A stretch of 64,000 nt of DNA from Anaerolineaceae bacterium (GCA_009885945.1 VFJR01000043.1:1-64000); one strand, 5' to 3'. Shown: positions 34,705 through 44,317, counted from the stretch's first letter. Notes: generated from the letters alone by a model not told the origin. Numbers and translations: made by a program.

Positions 34705-36153
34705 TTATTCCGCCGCAGGCAAAACCACAAAAAAAGTAGAACCCACGCCGATGGTCGATTCAACCCAAACCCTGCCATTGTGACTATCTACAATAGATTT
34801 AACAATCGCTAAGCCAAGTCCTGTGCCAACAATATCATCAGATGCATTGGTTGCACGGTAAAACTTCTCAAAAATACGGCTTTGCTCATTTACTGGAATG
34901 CCAGGACCTGTATCTATTATGTTAAAAATAACCTGACGATCTTCGCTTCGTAAATTAATTTCAACAGTACCGTGAGTAGGCGTATATTTAATAGCATTTT
35001 CCAAGATATTATCCATCATTTGACGAATGCGAATTGGGTTAGCAGTGACAGATGGAATTATGTCTGCAATCTTTGCGTCCACTACTATTTTCTTCTTTTT
35101 CACCTGCCCATCCAGTGCGGTTAACGCTTGTTGCAGAATATTTTCCAACTGCACTGATTCGCGGCGGGTATCAAACCCTGCTTCCATACGGCTCAAATCC
35201 AACAAATCGTTCACCAGCGATGTAATGTGTTTTACCGCATCTTCGAGACGGCGCATAAAATCTTTTTGTTGTTCGTTTAATTCCCCAACACGTCCAATCA
35301 ATTCCGTATACCCAAGCACAGCAGTAAGCGGCGAGCGCAAATCATGCGACACAGTATTGATGAACTCGCTTTTCACTCGATCTGCTTCCCGTATATATGT
35401 TATATCTTGTAACGATAGAACAAACCCAACGTTTGGAATAGGGCTAAGTTGGGTATTAAAGACCTTTCCACCATCAAAATCAATTTCATGATTTTTCAGA
35501 ATTTGATCGTCCGCTCGGCTTAATAAAGCGATGACCTCCGGATGTGCGATCACATCTAGTAATAAGCGGCCAATTGCTTTGCTCTCGTCTACTTTAAAGA
35601 CTTGGCAAGCAGTGTTGTTGATTAAGACAACCTGCTTGTTTTCATCAAGAATAATTACCCCGTCTCGTGTATTGGCAAAAATTGCTTCGAGTTTCGCGCG
35701 CTCTGCTTCTGATATTTTTGCTTTTTCTGCCAGAGAAGATGTGGTCTTTTTAACTTCACGGCGAAGCCAGTCTCCCAACTTACGAGCGCGAGCAAGGCTG
35801 GCTTTTACAGCGTTAACAATGTCATCAGTTCGCAACGGAGGGTAAATATAGCCGCTCAACCCGCTGTACAGTACGGCTTTGGCAATATTACTTGTATCTT
35901 TTTCTGCATAAAGCAAAATAGGCAGTGTCGGAAAACGGTCCAGCATAACTTCCGCTTCTTCAAACCCATTCTTGCCATTGAATTTTTCCCCAATGAGTAC
36001 CAACGAAGGCGTTGATTCAGCCAACGCCTTAATCAGTCCGCTTGAGTCATGCACAATCGCAACTTGATACCCCGCCGCTTTCAGCGCAGGTTCCATTAGC
36101 TTCAATATAGGGGAGGCGTCTAGCGCCAGAAGAATTAATTCGCGTTTAGGCAT
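34705..36153 (-). CDS. Sensor histidine kinase with degenerate receiver and PAS domains
   Basis: A 482-residue soluble kinase. Residues 1-125 are a receiver-like fold in which the phosphoacceptor position reads LVLIGEKF (Gly55 instead of Asp). A helix (~126-150), a PAS domain (~153-255, DGVIILDENKQVVLINN), HisKA with VSHDLRSPL (H270) and HATPase_c with NAIKYTP, DTGPGIP and GTGLGLAIV follow. It lacks membrane segments, so it probably senses a cytosolic cue or a partner. It lies 18 bp after the receiver-GAF gene in the same direction. The catalytic kinase core is intact, but no response regulator with an intact Asp is nearby. Confidence 0.9.
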   Translation of the reverse strand: MPKRELILLALDASPILKLMEPALKAAGYQVAIVHDSSGLIKALAESTPSLVLIGEKFNGKNGFEEAEVMLDRFPTLPILLYAEKDTSNIAKAVLYSGLSGYIYPPLRTDDIVNAVKASLARARKLGDWLRREVKKTTSSLAEKAKISEAERAKLEAIFANTRDGVIILDENKQVVLINNTACQVFKVDESKAIGRLLLDVIAHPEVIALLSRADDQILKNHEIDFDGGKVFNTQLSPIPNVGFVLSLQDITYIREADRVKSEFINTVSHDLRSPLTAVLGYTELIGRVGELNEQQKDFMRRLEDAVKHITSLVNDLLDLSRMEAGFDTRRESVQLENILQQALTALDGQVKKKKIVVDAKIADIIPSVTANPIRIRQMMDNILENAIKYTPTHGTVEINLRSEDRQVIFNIIDTGPGIPVNEQSRIFEKFYRATNASDDIVGTGLGLAIVKSIVDSHNGRVWVESTIGVGSTFFVVLPAAE

Positions 36154-36171
36154 AAATAAAAATGTAATCTA

Positions 36172-37332
36172 TTAATTTTTTGTGTCCGCAGGATGAGGAA
36201 TCGTATTTTCAGAAGCGCGCCCTAAGCGCATCAATGAAGTATGGATCGTTTGCAACGCTTGGCGGTGAGGCTCACTCAATGTACTATCACCCAGCAAGGA
36301 ATTTAAAGGAAACATAGATGTTTGAATTTCTTGGCGAATGGCGTTACGCGCCGCGTCCAAGGCTGCCATACGGCTCTTTTCGCCGGCGCGAGCCATTTCC
36401 ATGTTAGTTTCCACCGCATGGAACAACCGCGCATTAACCAATGAAATTGCCGCGTAATCTGCAACGGCTTCCAACAAAACCAATGATGCTTTGGAAATTT
36501 CTGTATCTGCTTTACGCGCAATAATCAGCAAACCAATCACCTCGCCGCCCATTTTCAATGGAATCACACCAGCAGATTTCCCCAAGCCTGCAATTTTAAA
36601 CTTTTGCAAAGCAGCGCCATTCATTACCAAGCTTTCGCCAGAAAGCCCAACCATTGAGCTAATGCCATCATCCATAGGCTGACCCATTTTTTTTGACCAT
36701 GCGTCAGGCAAACCCCGATGCGCAGATAACAAAAACGCCTTTGTCTTATCATCCTTTAATACAAACCAAGCAACTTCAGCTTCTGCAATTTGCAATGAAC
36801 TTTCCAAAATACGGTCAAAGATCATACGTTGATCAGGGCTAGAGACAATTGCCTTGCCAATCGTCAGCAAACTAGTCAGGTCACGCACCCGCCGTTGAAG
36901 TTCATCATTCATACCCTTCACTTGCACATCTAATTTTTGGCGCGCACGTGTTTCGTGCGTTTGCCTTAATGCGCGCTCCACCGCAGAAACCACCTCTGCA
37001 TCACGCGCGGGCCAAAACAATACATCTGTGGCGCCAAGACGAAACGCTTGAATAATGTCGCCTTCCTGCCCTTTTTCTGCAATCACCATCATGGGCAGTC
37101 TTATCCCTTGCGAAGCAAGTGCAACCAGCAGGTCTTTCCCGCTCAAGCCTGGTAAATTTAAATTAAGCAGAAGCAGGTCTGGGGGCGATTGAAGCGCTTC
37201 TTTTATCGCAGAGCCAGAGTCACTCACAATCGTTACCTGATATCCAAGCGGCTGAAGAGATTGCCTGCCTATTAAATCGCTGATGTCTGGGTCAGTTTCA
37301 ATAATGAGAATGCGTTCCCCGGTGGGTTTCAT
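36172..37332 (-). CDS. Receiver-like plus GAF domain protein
   Basis: A 386-residue protein: receiver-like domain (1-125) with acidic ETDPD and the usual DLxLPG reading LLLLNLNLPG, so the phosphoacceptor Asp is replaced by Asn57. A helical linker (~128-155), a GAF domain (~155-310, DGISSMVGLSGESLVMN, GVIPLKMGGEVIGLLIIARK) and a C-terminal helical pair (~315-370) that looks like a HisKA dimerisation hairpin without its His follow. No HATPase. It is probably a phosphorylation-independent sensor acting with the adjacent kinase. Confidence 0.82.
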   Translation of the reverse strand: MKPTGERILIIETDPDISDLIGRQSLQPLGYQVTIVSDSGSAIKEALQSPPDLLLLNLNLPGLSGKDLLVALASQGIRLPMMVIAEKGQEGDIIQAFRLGATDVLFWPARDAEVVSAVERALRQTHETRARQKLDVQVKGMNDELQRRVRDLTSLLTIGKAIVSSPDQRMIFDRILESSLQIAEAEVAWFVLKDDKTKAFLLSAHRGLPDAWSKKMGQPMDDGISSMVGLSGESLVMNGAALQKFKIAGLGKSAGVIPLKMGGEVIGLLIIARKADTEISKASLVLLEAVADYAAISLVNARLFHAVETNMEMARAGEKSRMAALDAARNAIRQEIQTSMFPLNSLLGDSTLSEPHRQALQTIHTSLMRLGRASENTIPHPADTKN

Positions 37333-37408
37333 ATGTACCTATAATATTTCAAGTTGGGATTTGATTTGTGGATTGTAACACTATTAACACCTCAGGTACA
37401 ATCAAGGC

Positions 37409-38368
37409 ATGAGTGCCTCTCAATTTCGTAAGCACAATATTGCCGTGATCATTCCTGCTTATCGCGTAGAACGTGAGGTTGCAATGGTATTACGCGGATT
37501 GCCTGATTATTTGCGCTACATCATCGTAGTGGATGACGCTTCGCCCGACTCAACCTCCGCGCTGGTAGCTGGTATGGCAAAAAAAGACAAACGCATTACG
37601 CTGATTCGTCACTCGCAAAATCAAGGGGTGGGGGGCGCAATGGTCACTGGCTTTAAAAAAGCGCTCGAGCTTAACGCCGATGTCATTATTAAAATTGACG
37701 GCGATGGGCAGATGGATCCCGCTTACATCCCAGCATTGATCACACCCCTGCTTGGCAATCAAGCAGGATATGTGAAAGGCAATCGCTTTCGCGATTTTAC
37801 ATCCTTGAAACAAATGCCCATCATTCGGCGAGTGGGCAATCTAGGCTTAAGCTTTCTCACCAAAGCCGCCACAGGCTATTGGAATATTTTCGATCCTACC
37901 AATGGCTTCTTCGCCATTGATCGTGAAACACTTGAGCAATTGCCTCTGGATCTAATAGATCGCCGTTATTATTTTGAAACATCCATGCTCTCGAATTTAT
38001 ATTTACTCAATGCAATTGTCCTTGATGTATCCATTCCCGCCCGTTACGGCACAGAAATTTCAAGCCTGTCCATTCAACGCGTACTGTTTGAATTTCCATA
38101 TAAACTTACGCGTACACTTCTGCGGCGAATTATCCTAAAATATTTTCTGCTCGATTTTTCAATGACATCCATTTACATACTCACAGGAATTCCGCTGTTG
38201 CTATTTGGCTTATCTTTTGGCATCATCAAATGGATTCAATATGCCAACCTTGGTATCACTGCACCCACAGGCACTGTGATTTTGCCGACTTTATCTGTTA
38301 TCCTTGCAATACAAATTTTACTTTCTGCCATTGAAATGGATGTAAACGCCGCGCCGCGTTCTCGGTAA
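37409..38368 (+). CDS. GT2 glycosyltransferase with C-terminal membrane anchors
   Basis: A 319-residue DPM/GtrB-like family 2 glycosyltransferase: IIPAYRVEREV, VVDDASPDST and IKIDGDGQMDP (DxD) in the GT-A domain (~10-225), then two hydrophobic segments (~250-275 and ~285-310). It would transfer a sugar from a nucleotide donor to polyprenyl phosphate, the kind of donor GT-C enzymes use. It is divergent from the receiver-GAF gene. Directly after the stop lies a 116-bp REP-like palindrome. The last residues (AAPRSR) abut that element. Confidence 0.87.
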   Translation: MSASQFRKHNIAVIIPAYRVEREVAMVLRGLPDYLRYIIVVDDASPDSTSALVAGMAKKDKRITLIRHSQNQGVGGAMVTGFKKALELNADVIIKIDGDGQMDPAYIPALITPLLGNQAGYVKGNRFRDFTSLKQMPIIRRVGNLGLSFLTKAATGYWNIFDPTNGFFAIDRETLEQLPLDLIDRRYYFETSMLSNLYLLNAIVLDVSIPARYGTEISSLSIQRVLFEFPYKLTRTLLRRIILKYFLLDFSMTSIYILTGIPLLLFGLSFGIIKWIQYANLGITAPTGTVILPTLSVILAIQILLSAIEMDVNAAPRSR

Positions 38369-38371
38369 ATC

Positions 38372-38487
38372 ATGTCGCTGCGAGGCGCTCTTGTTCTTAG
38401 CCGAAGCAGTCTCCGCATCACATGAGATTGCTTACTCTGCGAGTACGATGTCGGCGGAAAGAGCACGAAACCGCCTCGCAACGACAT
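38372..38487. repeat. REP-like palindrome, copy 1 (TCGTTGCGAGG family)
   Basis: Outer arms ATGTCGCTGCGAGGCG (38372-38387) and its inverse at 38472-38487 differ at one base; inner arms around AAGCAGTCTC and GAGATTGCTT also pair. The same arm sequence type (ATGTCATTGCGAGG) recurs at 56685-56784. This is a widespread family of bacterial dispersed palindromes. Confidence 0.8.
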
Positions 38488-38510
38488 AGCTGAGTAGTTA
38501 GAATAAAAAA

Positions 38511-40715
38511 ATGAATCCGCAACCCTATATCCCAGGATTAGGACCTGCTGAGCCCGGTCCCCTTTCTCGATTTTTACCGCCTCTTGAACAGGGAGTTATC
38601 TCAACTTGGCTGTCGCTTCAATCTTTAAAAGGAAACTGGCTGCTGGATCCATTCGGCTTTTCTCCACGCCTGATCATTGAAGCGGCACGGGCTGGGTATC
38701 GCGTTTTGGTAACTGCGAACAATCCAGTCAACCGTTTTTTAATAGAGACCTTCGCCAACCCGCCCGCCGAATCAGAATTTGTTGCGGCGCTGGCAGATAT
38801 CGGCGCAGTCAAAAAAGGGGATGAAAGACTCGAAGTTCATTTTCAATCCTTATATAGTACAACTTGTGAAAAATGCAGTCAGCAGATCCAAGCGGAGTCT
38901 TTTTTATGGCGCAAAGGAGAAGATGCGCCCTATGCGCGTGTTTACGAATGTAAGTATTGCGGCGACTCAGGCGAAAGAATATCAACAGAAGATGATCTAG
39001 CGCGCGCAAAGAAAATTGCTGCAACCGATATATTGCACCGCTCACGCGCCTTTGAAAAAGTTGCCGCGCTACACGATCCAGATCGTGTTTACGCAGAAGA
39101 GGCTATTGAACATTATTTGCCGCGCCCTTTGTATGTGTTAACCACGATTATTAGCCGCTTAGACAGTTTGAAATTATCACCTGAACGCCTGCGGGCATTG
39201 CACGCTCTTTTACTAGTAGCTTGTGATGCAGGTAATACTTTGTGGGCGCATCCCGCAGAACGCCCGCGCCCAAAACAATTAACCACTTCAACTCAATTCC
39301 GCGAGCATAATGTGTGGCTTCAGCTTGAGCGTGGACTTAGTCTATGGACAGAAACAGGCTCATCTGTAGTATGTGAAGCGTGGCCCTCTAAAATTCCAGA
39401 GGAAGGCGGCATCTTAATCTATGAGGGGCGATTAAAAGAGTTGGCGCATGAAGTCAAAAAAGAAATTCCTGTTGCCGCTGTGATCACATCTGTGCCGCGA
39501 CCCAATCAAGCCTTTTGGACTCTCTCTGCATTGTGGGCAGGCTGGCTGTGGGGGCGCGAAGCAGTAGAGCCATACAAAGTTGCGTTACGCCGCCGCCGTT
39601 ATGATTGGGGTTGGAATGCAACGGCATTGAATTCTGCGTTTCATCATTTAAGTGAGTTACTGCCAGATAACACGCCCATGTTTGGTTTATTACCCGAACC
39701 CGAGCCGGCTTTCTTAACTTCTGTATTAAGCGCTGCGAACACATCGGGTTTCTTATTGCAAAGTATTGCGCTGCGCACAATCCATGATCCTGTTCAAGTG
39801 ATTTGGACGTGGAAGCCTATAAAGCGTACACATAGTATGCGTGATGAAACAAAAATAAAAAAAGCGATGATTACTTTTTTACAAAACAGAGGCGAGCCTG
39901 CAGGATATTTACATATTCACGCGGCTGGGCTGATATCCCTTACAAACGAAAATGCTTTAAAGCAACCTGCTGAAGAATTTGATGAATCAATACGTAATAC
40001 ACAGAACTTACTAGAGTCGATTTTAAAAGATGATCTCTCTTTTGTGCATTACTCAACAGGGGAAGGTGTAGAAACAGGTATGTGGGGCTTGAACCAGCCG
40101 AACACAGAAGAGTCATTATCAGACCGCGTTGAAATAGCGATTGTTACCTTTCTGCAGAAAAATCCCGACGCACTATTTTTGGATATCGAAAATGAGATCA
40201 ACCCGAAATTTACAGGATTAACTACACCGTCTAAAGGCTTAATCTATGCAATTCTTAATTCATATGCATTAAAAGAATCTGGGTATTGGAATTTACGTGC
40301 AGAGGATATGGCTTCTGCGCGAAAGGATGAACTAGCCAATATGTATGATTTGCTAGATGGCATAGGGAAAAGACTTGGTTATCAAACTGGCAGAGATGAA
40401 AAAACTTTATTCTGGGAGGATGATCAAAAGCCCGCATTTTTATTTTACCCGCTGGCTTCGGCTTTAATCGGGCGCGCGCTGGACGCATCGGCTGTGAACA
40501 CGATCATTGTTTTACCGGGCAGCCGCGCCGCGCTCGCCGCTTATAAACAACAGCGCGATCCTTCTCTTGCGGCGCGCACAAAAAATTATCGAATAGTAAA
40601 GTACCGTTTGTTACGAGCCATTGCTGAACTGCCAATTTTGACACGCGAGACATTTGAAGAGCAGCTCGCCAGCGATCCTGTTGAACATTCCAGCGGGCAA
40701 ATGATGATGTTTTAA
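38511..40715 (+). CDS. DNA-methylase-like protein with degenerate catalytic motifs
   Basis: A 734-residue protein I do not recognise by name. Residues 43-79 (LLDPFGFSPRLIIEAARAG, NNPVNRFL) look like motif I of DUF1156-type DNA methylases (DPFxGxG...NP). Four cysteines (C119, C122, C147, C150) form a zinc ribbon. Residues 322-348 (VITSVPRPNQAFWTLSALW) fall where active enzymes have DPPYY...LSDFFYVW, but DPPY is lost. The C-terminal part (~555-734) is helical with VEIAIVTFLQKNPDALF and a conserved-looking IIVLPGSRAALAAYKQQRDP. The frame is intact. It may be a DNA-binding, non-catalytic relative. Alternative: an unrelated Rossmann protein. Confidence 0.6.
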   Translation: MNPQPYIPGLGPAEPGPLSRFLPPLEQGVISTWLSLQSLKGNWLLDPFGFSPRLIIEAARAGYRVLVTANNPVNRFLIETFANPPAESEFVAALADIGAVKKGDERLEVHFQSLYSTTCEKCSQQIQAESFLWRKGEDAPYARVYECKYCGDSGERISTEDDLARAKKIAATDILHRSRAFEKVAALHDPDRVYAEEAIEHYLPRPLYVLTTIISRLDSLKLSPERLRALHALLLVACDAGNTLWAHPAERPRPKQLTTSTQFREHNVWLQLERGLSLWTETGSSVVCEAWPSKIPEEGGILIYEGRLKELAHEVKKEIPVAAVITSVPRPNQAFWTLSALWAGWLWGREAVEPYKVALRRRRYDWGWNATALNSAFHHLSELLPDNTPMFGLLPEPEPAFLTSVLSAANTSGFLLQSIALRTIHDPVQVIWTWKPIKRTHSMRDETKIKKAMITFLQNRGEPAGYLHIHAAGLISLTNENALKQPAEEFDESIRNTQNLLESILKDDLSFVHYSTGEGVETGMWGLNQPNTEESLSDRVEIAIVTFLQKNPDALFLDIENEINPKFTGLTTPSKGLIYAILNSYALKESGYWNLRAEDMASARKDELANMYDLLDGIGKRLGYQTGRDEKTLFWEDDQKPAFLFYPLASALIGRALDASAVNTIIVLPGSRAALAAYKQQRDPSLAARTKNYRIVKYRLLRAIAELPILTRETFEEQLASDPVEHSSGQMMMF

Positions 40716-40718
40716 ATA

Positions 40719-40760
40719 AAAACAAAAACTCCGAGACTAGCATCTCGGAGTTTTTGTTTT
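40719..40760. terminator. Bidirectional terminator before ftsZ end
   Basis: A perfect 18-bp stem (40719-40736 with 40743-40760, core AAAAACTCCGAGA) with a 6-base loop and flanking A/T runs, shared by the convergent methylase-like gene and the dcw cluster. Confidence 0.93.
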
Positions 40761-40773
40761 GAGAGCAGAAAAT

Positions 40774-41940
40774 TTATCTGCGGTTTCTTAAGAAAGTGGG
40801 GATATCTAAATCATCACTATTGATCGCAGATTGTGAAGCGGCTTTGTTATCCAATGAATTGGAACGGACCTCTGCATTGGAGCTGACCGATTCGCTTGGG
40901 CGTGCAAAAGGCGTATTGGCAACAGACATAGGCTTGTCTTTATGAGGGAGGCGTTCCAAAGGGCGGCGAAGGGCGGCGCTCCGTTCAAAGCCAGTGGCAA
41001 TCACAGTGACACGAATCTCATCACCCATTTCAGGATCAATCACTGCGCCGAAGATCATGTTCACGTCTGGATGGGCTGTTTCACGAATAATAGCGGCGGC
41101 TTGGTTGACCTCAAAGAGAGTCATATTGTTGCCGCCGGTGACATTGAAGAGCACACCGCGCGCGCCATCAATGGTGATATCGAGTAATTGACTTGATATA
41201 GCTTGCTCAGCGGCAATCTTAGCGCGATCGTCACCAGAGCCTTTACCAACAGCCATTAATGCCGCGCCGCCTTCAGACATAATAGCGCGCACATCTGCAA
41301 AATCCAGGTTGATTAAACCGGGGATGGTAATAAGTTCTGAGATGCCTTGAATACCTTGATGCAAAACTTCATCCGCCATACGGAAGGCATCTTGCAAAGA
41401 TGATTTTTTATCAGCAAGTTGTAAGAGACGATCATTTGGAATCGAGATGAGCGTGTGTGCATGTTCCTTCATCTTCGCCACACCAGCTTCAGCAGATTGT
41501 GAACGCTTGCCGCCTTCAAAGGTGAACGGACGAGTGACAACGCCAATGGTCAATGCGCCGCATTCTTTTGCAACTTGAGCCACAACAGGAGCCGCGCCAG
41601 TGCCAGTGCCGCCGCCCATGCCTGCAGTGACGAAGACCATATCTGCGCCTTTGAGCGCAGCATACAATTCATCAGCAGATTCTTCTGCGGCTTTACGACC
41701 CACTTCGGGGTCCCCGCCTGCGCCGAGTCCACGTGTTAATTTATCGCCAAGACGTATACGCACAGTCGCTTTTGAAAGGGTCAGCGCCTGCGCATCGGTA
41801 TTGCATGAAATAAATTCCACACCTTGAATACCTTCTTCGATCATACGGTTGACGGCATTTTGACCGCCTCCGCCCACACCAATCACTTTAATGCGGGCAA
41901 ACGATTCCACTGGTACTTGAGTCTTTTTTGTTGAGTCCAT
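40774..41940 (-). CDS. ftsZ: Cell division GTPase FtsZ
   Basis: A 388-residue tubulin homologue forming the Z-ring. Key motifs are [13 protein letters not shown], the tubulin signature [12 protein letters not shown], the T7 loop [11 protein letters not shown], and the C-terminal peptide [13 protein letters not shown] that binds FtsA and other partners after a variable linker (~330-375). AAGGAG lies 8 bp before the ATG. It is the last gene of the dcw cluster, separated from ftsA by 191 bp with a hairpin and a repeat, so it may have separate expression control. Confidence 0.97.
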   Translation of the reverse strand: MDSTKKTQVPVESFARIKVIGVGGGGQNAVNRMIEEGIQGVEFISCNTDAQALTLSKATVRIRLGDKLTRGLGAGGDPEVGRKAAEESADELYAALKGADMVFVTAGMGGGTGTGAAPVVAQVAKECGALTIGVVTRPFTFEGGKRSQSAEAGVAKMKEHAHTLISIPNDRLLQLADKKSSLQDAFRMADEVLHQGIQGISELITIPGLINLDFADVRAIMSEGGAALMAVGKGSGDDRAKIAAEQAISSQLLDITIDGARGVLFNVTGGNNMTLFEVNQAAAIIRETAHPDVNMIFGAVIDPEMGDEIRVTVIATGFERSAALRRPLERLPHKDKPMSVANTPFARPSESVSSNAEVRSNSLDNKAASQSAINSDDLDIPTFLRNRR

Positions 41941-41992
41941 GAGGTATCTCCTTACAAGCTTAGTTCTGATTTTAACAGACTTATTTTAAATT

Positions 41993-42010
41993 GAGGAGGT
42001 TTTGCTCCTC
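41993..42010. terminator. Hairpin in the ftsA-ftsZ gap
   Basis: GAGGAG (41993-41998) pairs with CTCCTC (42005-42010), with partly pairing AATT flanks. On the minus strand it is followed by AATTTAAAA, so it is at best a weak attenuator before ftsZ. A TAAAAT-like -10 on the minus strand (41969-41974) lies beyond it. Confidence 0.4.
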
Positions 42011-42062
42011 TTAATTCACATTTCTGACCATATCTTTGTCCCTTAAAAAGGGGTGAAATGTT

Positions 42063-42111
42063 GGTGGTTGAGTAGCCGCGCTTTTGTTCTTTGCGGCGTA
42101 TCGAAACCACC
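42063..42111. repeat. REP-like palindrome (GGTGGTTGAGTAG family)
   Basis: GGTGGTTGAGTAGCCGCG (42063-42080) and GCGGCGTATCGAAACCACC (42093-42111) form an imperfect hairpin. Palindromes of this GGTGGTTTCGATACG/GGTTGAGTAG type recur in other genomes. It lies 20 bp past the ftsA stop. Confidence 0.7.
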
Positions 42112-42131
42112 TGCCTGCTGGGCATTGGTCT

Positions 42132-43364
42132 TTACGGCAACAACCTCTTCATCCAGCCCTTCACCACATCGAAGTTTATCGTTCGATCTCCTCTTTTACG
42201 GCGGCGGCTGGAAGCGGCAAGATCATGCGCGTGCATAGTCAATGCCCAGCGCAATAACCCAACGCTTGTGGAATAAGAGGGTGAATTTAATTTATCCACT
42301 AGACCAATCAGATTTTCAGGCGCGGCTGTGCGGACCGGCATACCCAAGACTCTACTGGCAACTGTCTTAATGCCTGGCAATGCAGAAGTACCGCCAGTCA
42401 GCACCATACCAGCAGGTAATAAACCATCATAGCCAGAGCGCTTGATTTCCTGAAGAATTAAACCGAAAGTTTCTTCGACGCGTGCTTCAATGATATGCGC
42501 CAAATCATGGCGGCTGATCTGCACTGGATGATCCTCGCCAAATGGACGAATGCTAAAAAACTCTTCGCGTCCCACATCTGCTCGAATGGCATGACCTTGC
42601 TGTTTCTTCACTTCTTCAGCTTGTTGCACAGCCAAACGTAGCCCATGAGCAATATCCTGCGTAATGTGATTGCCGCCCACAGCCAGCACCATGGTATGCC
42701 ATACATCGCCATCTACATAAATAGCCAAGTCTGTTGTGCCGCCGCCAATATCGCACACTGCAACACCCATGTGGCGTTCTTCTTCAGTTAACACAACTTC
42801 AGCAGATGCAAGCGGGTTCAAAACAAATTGTTGAATCTCTACCCCAGCCGCACCCACTGCCTGACGCAGGTTATCTACTGTTGCACCAGCCGCAGTAATA
42901 ATATGTGTTTCCACTTCCAATTTATAACCGTGCATTCCAACAGGAGTACGAATGCCCGACTGCCCATCCACACTAAAGCCGCGTTGAACAACATGCACGA
43001 TCTCGCGGTCATGCGGAATGGCAACTGCTTGCGCTTGTTCCAACGCGCGCGTTACATCCACAGTGTCAATTAATCCGCTGGGCACGCCAGATGCACCGCG
43101 ACTATTGATCGAAGAAACATGCGCGCCCGCCAAACTCACTAAAGCAGTATTAATCTCCAAACCAGAAGTATGTTCTGCTTTTTCAACAGAACGGGTAATG
43201 GCGCGTGAGGCGGCAGTTAAATCAACGATCATGCCTTTCTTAATTCCGTCCGAAGGCTCGATGCCAACGCCAAGAATGCGAATCGTCTTTTCATCTTCCA
43301 CACGCCCCACCAATGTGCAGACCTTGGTCGTGCCTACATCAACGCCAACAATTATTTCATCCAT
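42132..43364 (-). CDS. ftsA: Cell division protein FtsA
   Basis: A 410-residue actin-fold ATPase that tethers FtsZ to the membrane. Phosphate-1 motif IVGVDVGTTKVCTLVG starts the protein, with VCDIGGGTTDLAIYVDG (phosphate 2) and LTGGTSALPGI (adenosine motif). The C-terminal KGWMKRLLP is the amphipathic membrane-targeting helix. Its start shares one base with the ftsQ stop (TAATG). Confidence 0.95.
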   Translation of the reverse strand: MDEIIVGVDVGTTKVCTLVGRVEDEKTIRILGVGIEPSDGIKKGMIVDLTAASRAITRSVEKAEHTSGLEINTALVSLAGAHVSSINSRGASGVPSGLIDTVDVTRALEQAQAVAIPHDREIVHVVQRGFSVDGQSGIRTPVGMHGYKLEVETHIITAAGATVDNLRQAVGAAGVEIQQFVLNPLASAEVVLTEEERHMGVAVCDIGGGTTDLAIYVDGDVWHTMVLAVGGNHITQDIAHGLRLAVQQAEEVKKQQGHAIRADVGREEFFSIRPFGEDHPVQISRHDLAHIIEARVEETFGLILQEIKRSGYDGLLPAGMVLTGGTSALPGIKTVASRVLGMPVRTAAPENLIGLVDKLNSPSYSTSVGLLRWALTMHAHDLAASSRRRKRGDRTINFDVVKGWMKRLLP

Positions 43365-44317
43365 TAGGGTTCCATCCGATAATAAGGCGCATCGGGATAT
43401 GCCACATTAATCAAAGCGGGATACACACCGCGTCCAATCAAAGTATCCACCAAAGCTTGATACACACGCACCTTCAAAGGCACGTCTTTCGGGCTGCTGC
43501 CAAAAAAAACTTTCCAACCACGCGGGTCTTCCCAACCTAGTCCACTACGCGCATCATAGATCATCGGCATTCCAGCGGGCACGCTCGGTGCAAATATTTT
43601 AATCGCGCCCACTAAATTTGGATCAACGAACGGCGGAGGTGAAAGCGGATCATCGGTTATTGCAACACCTGATGGCGGCACAGACAAAGCCACCACCGTG
43701 ATCAATCCTGCCACATCTCCGCGCGGGCGGAAAGCCACGCCCGTTGAATCGATCCATGTGAAGCCTTGATTCTGCTGCCAAAGAATGACGGGCTGACGCT
43801 CGCTCACACTCACCCAAACCTGATTCGGCAACCCAAGCGTCACCTGCACTGAATCAAGTTCAGGATAGTTGAGCCTCAAACGCGTTGCCAACTCATCAGG
43901 AGATAATGTAAACACTGGCTGATTTGTCACCGCTAAGGCGGCATTTAAATCATCACTGTTAATCCGCGCATTGCCAAACACCTGTGGGGCGCCGACACGA
44001 AAGAAAGGGGTAGATAAAAGCAAATAGATAGCAAGAGCAAACATCAGCGTAAGAAAGAGCGAAAGCATGCGATCGCCAATGCGAATATCAGGCAGAGTCA
44101 TGCGCGGTGTTGTTAATCGCATGGCAGGCATGCCCATCGCAATTTGATATCGGCGCGGCTTTCTCATCGCTGTTTGCGTTTTAACTGCTTGCGCTTTATT
44201 CGTCGCCGCAATTGGGCGATGCACACGCTCTGAGGTCTGCTTCATACGCTGTTCGTTTTGTTTTGTGCGGCGCAAACGGGCAGTTTCGGCGCGAGTGGGT
44301 AGGCGTGTATCGCTCAT
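43364..44317 (-). CDS. ftsQ: Cell division protein FtsQ/DivIB
   Basis: A 317-residue bitopic protein: an unusually long basic cytosolic N-terminus (~1-90, rich in Arg/Lys/Gln), one membrane segment (~85-107), a POTRA domain (FFRVGAPQVFGNARINSDDL...LNYPELDSVQVTLGLPNQVWVSVSERQPV) and the FtsQ beta domain, ending PYYRMEP. It links Z-ring assembly to septal peptidoglycan synthesis. It overlaps ddl by 4 bp (ATGA). Confidence 0.88.
   Translation of the reverse strand: MSDTRLPTRAETARLRRTKQNEQRMKQTSERVHRPIAATNKAQAVKTQTAMRKPRRYQIAMGMPAMRLTTPRMTLPDIRIGDRMLSLFLTLMFALAIYLLLSTPFFRVGAPQVFGNARINSDDLNAALAVTNQPVFTLSPDELATRLRLNYPELDSVQVTLGLPNQVWVSVSERQPVILWQQNQGFTWIDSTGVAFRPRGDVAGLITVVALSVPPSGVAITDDPLSPPPFVDPNLVGAIKIFAPSVPAGMPMIYDARSGLGWEDPRGWKVFFGSSPKDVPLKVRVYQALVDTLIGRGVYPALINVAYPDAPYYRMEP

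Noticed and set aside
42053-42276. Short plus-strand frames over the ftsA end
   Set aside because: They run through the REP-like palindrome and antisense to ftsA; no evidence of coding.
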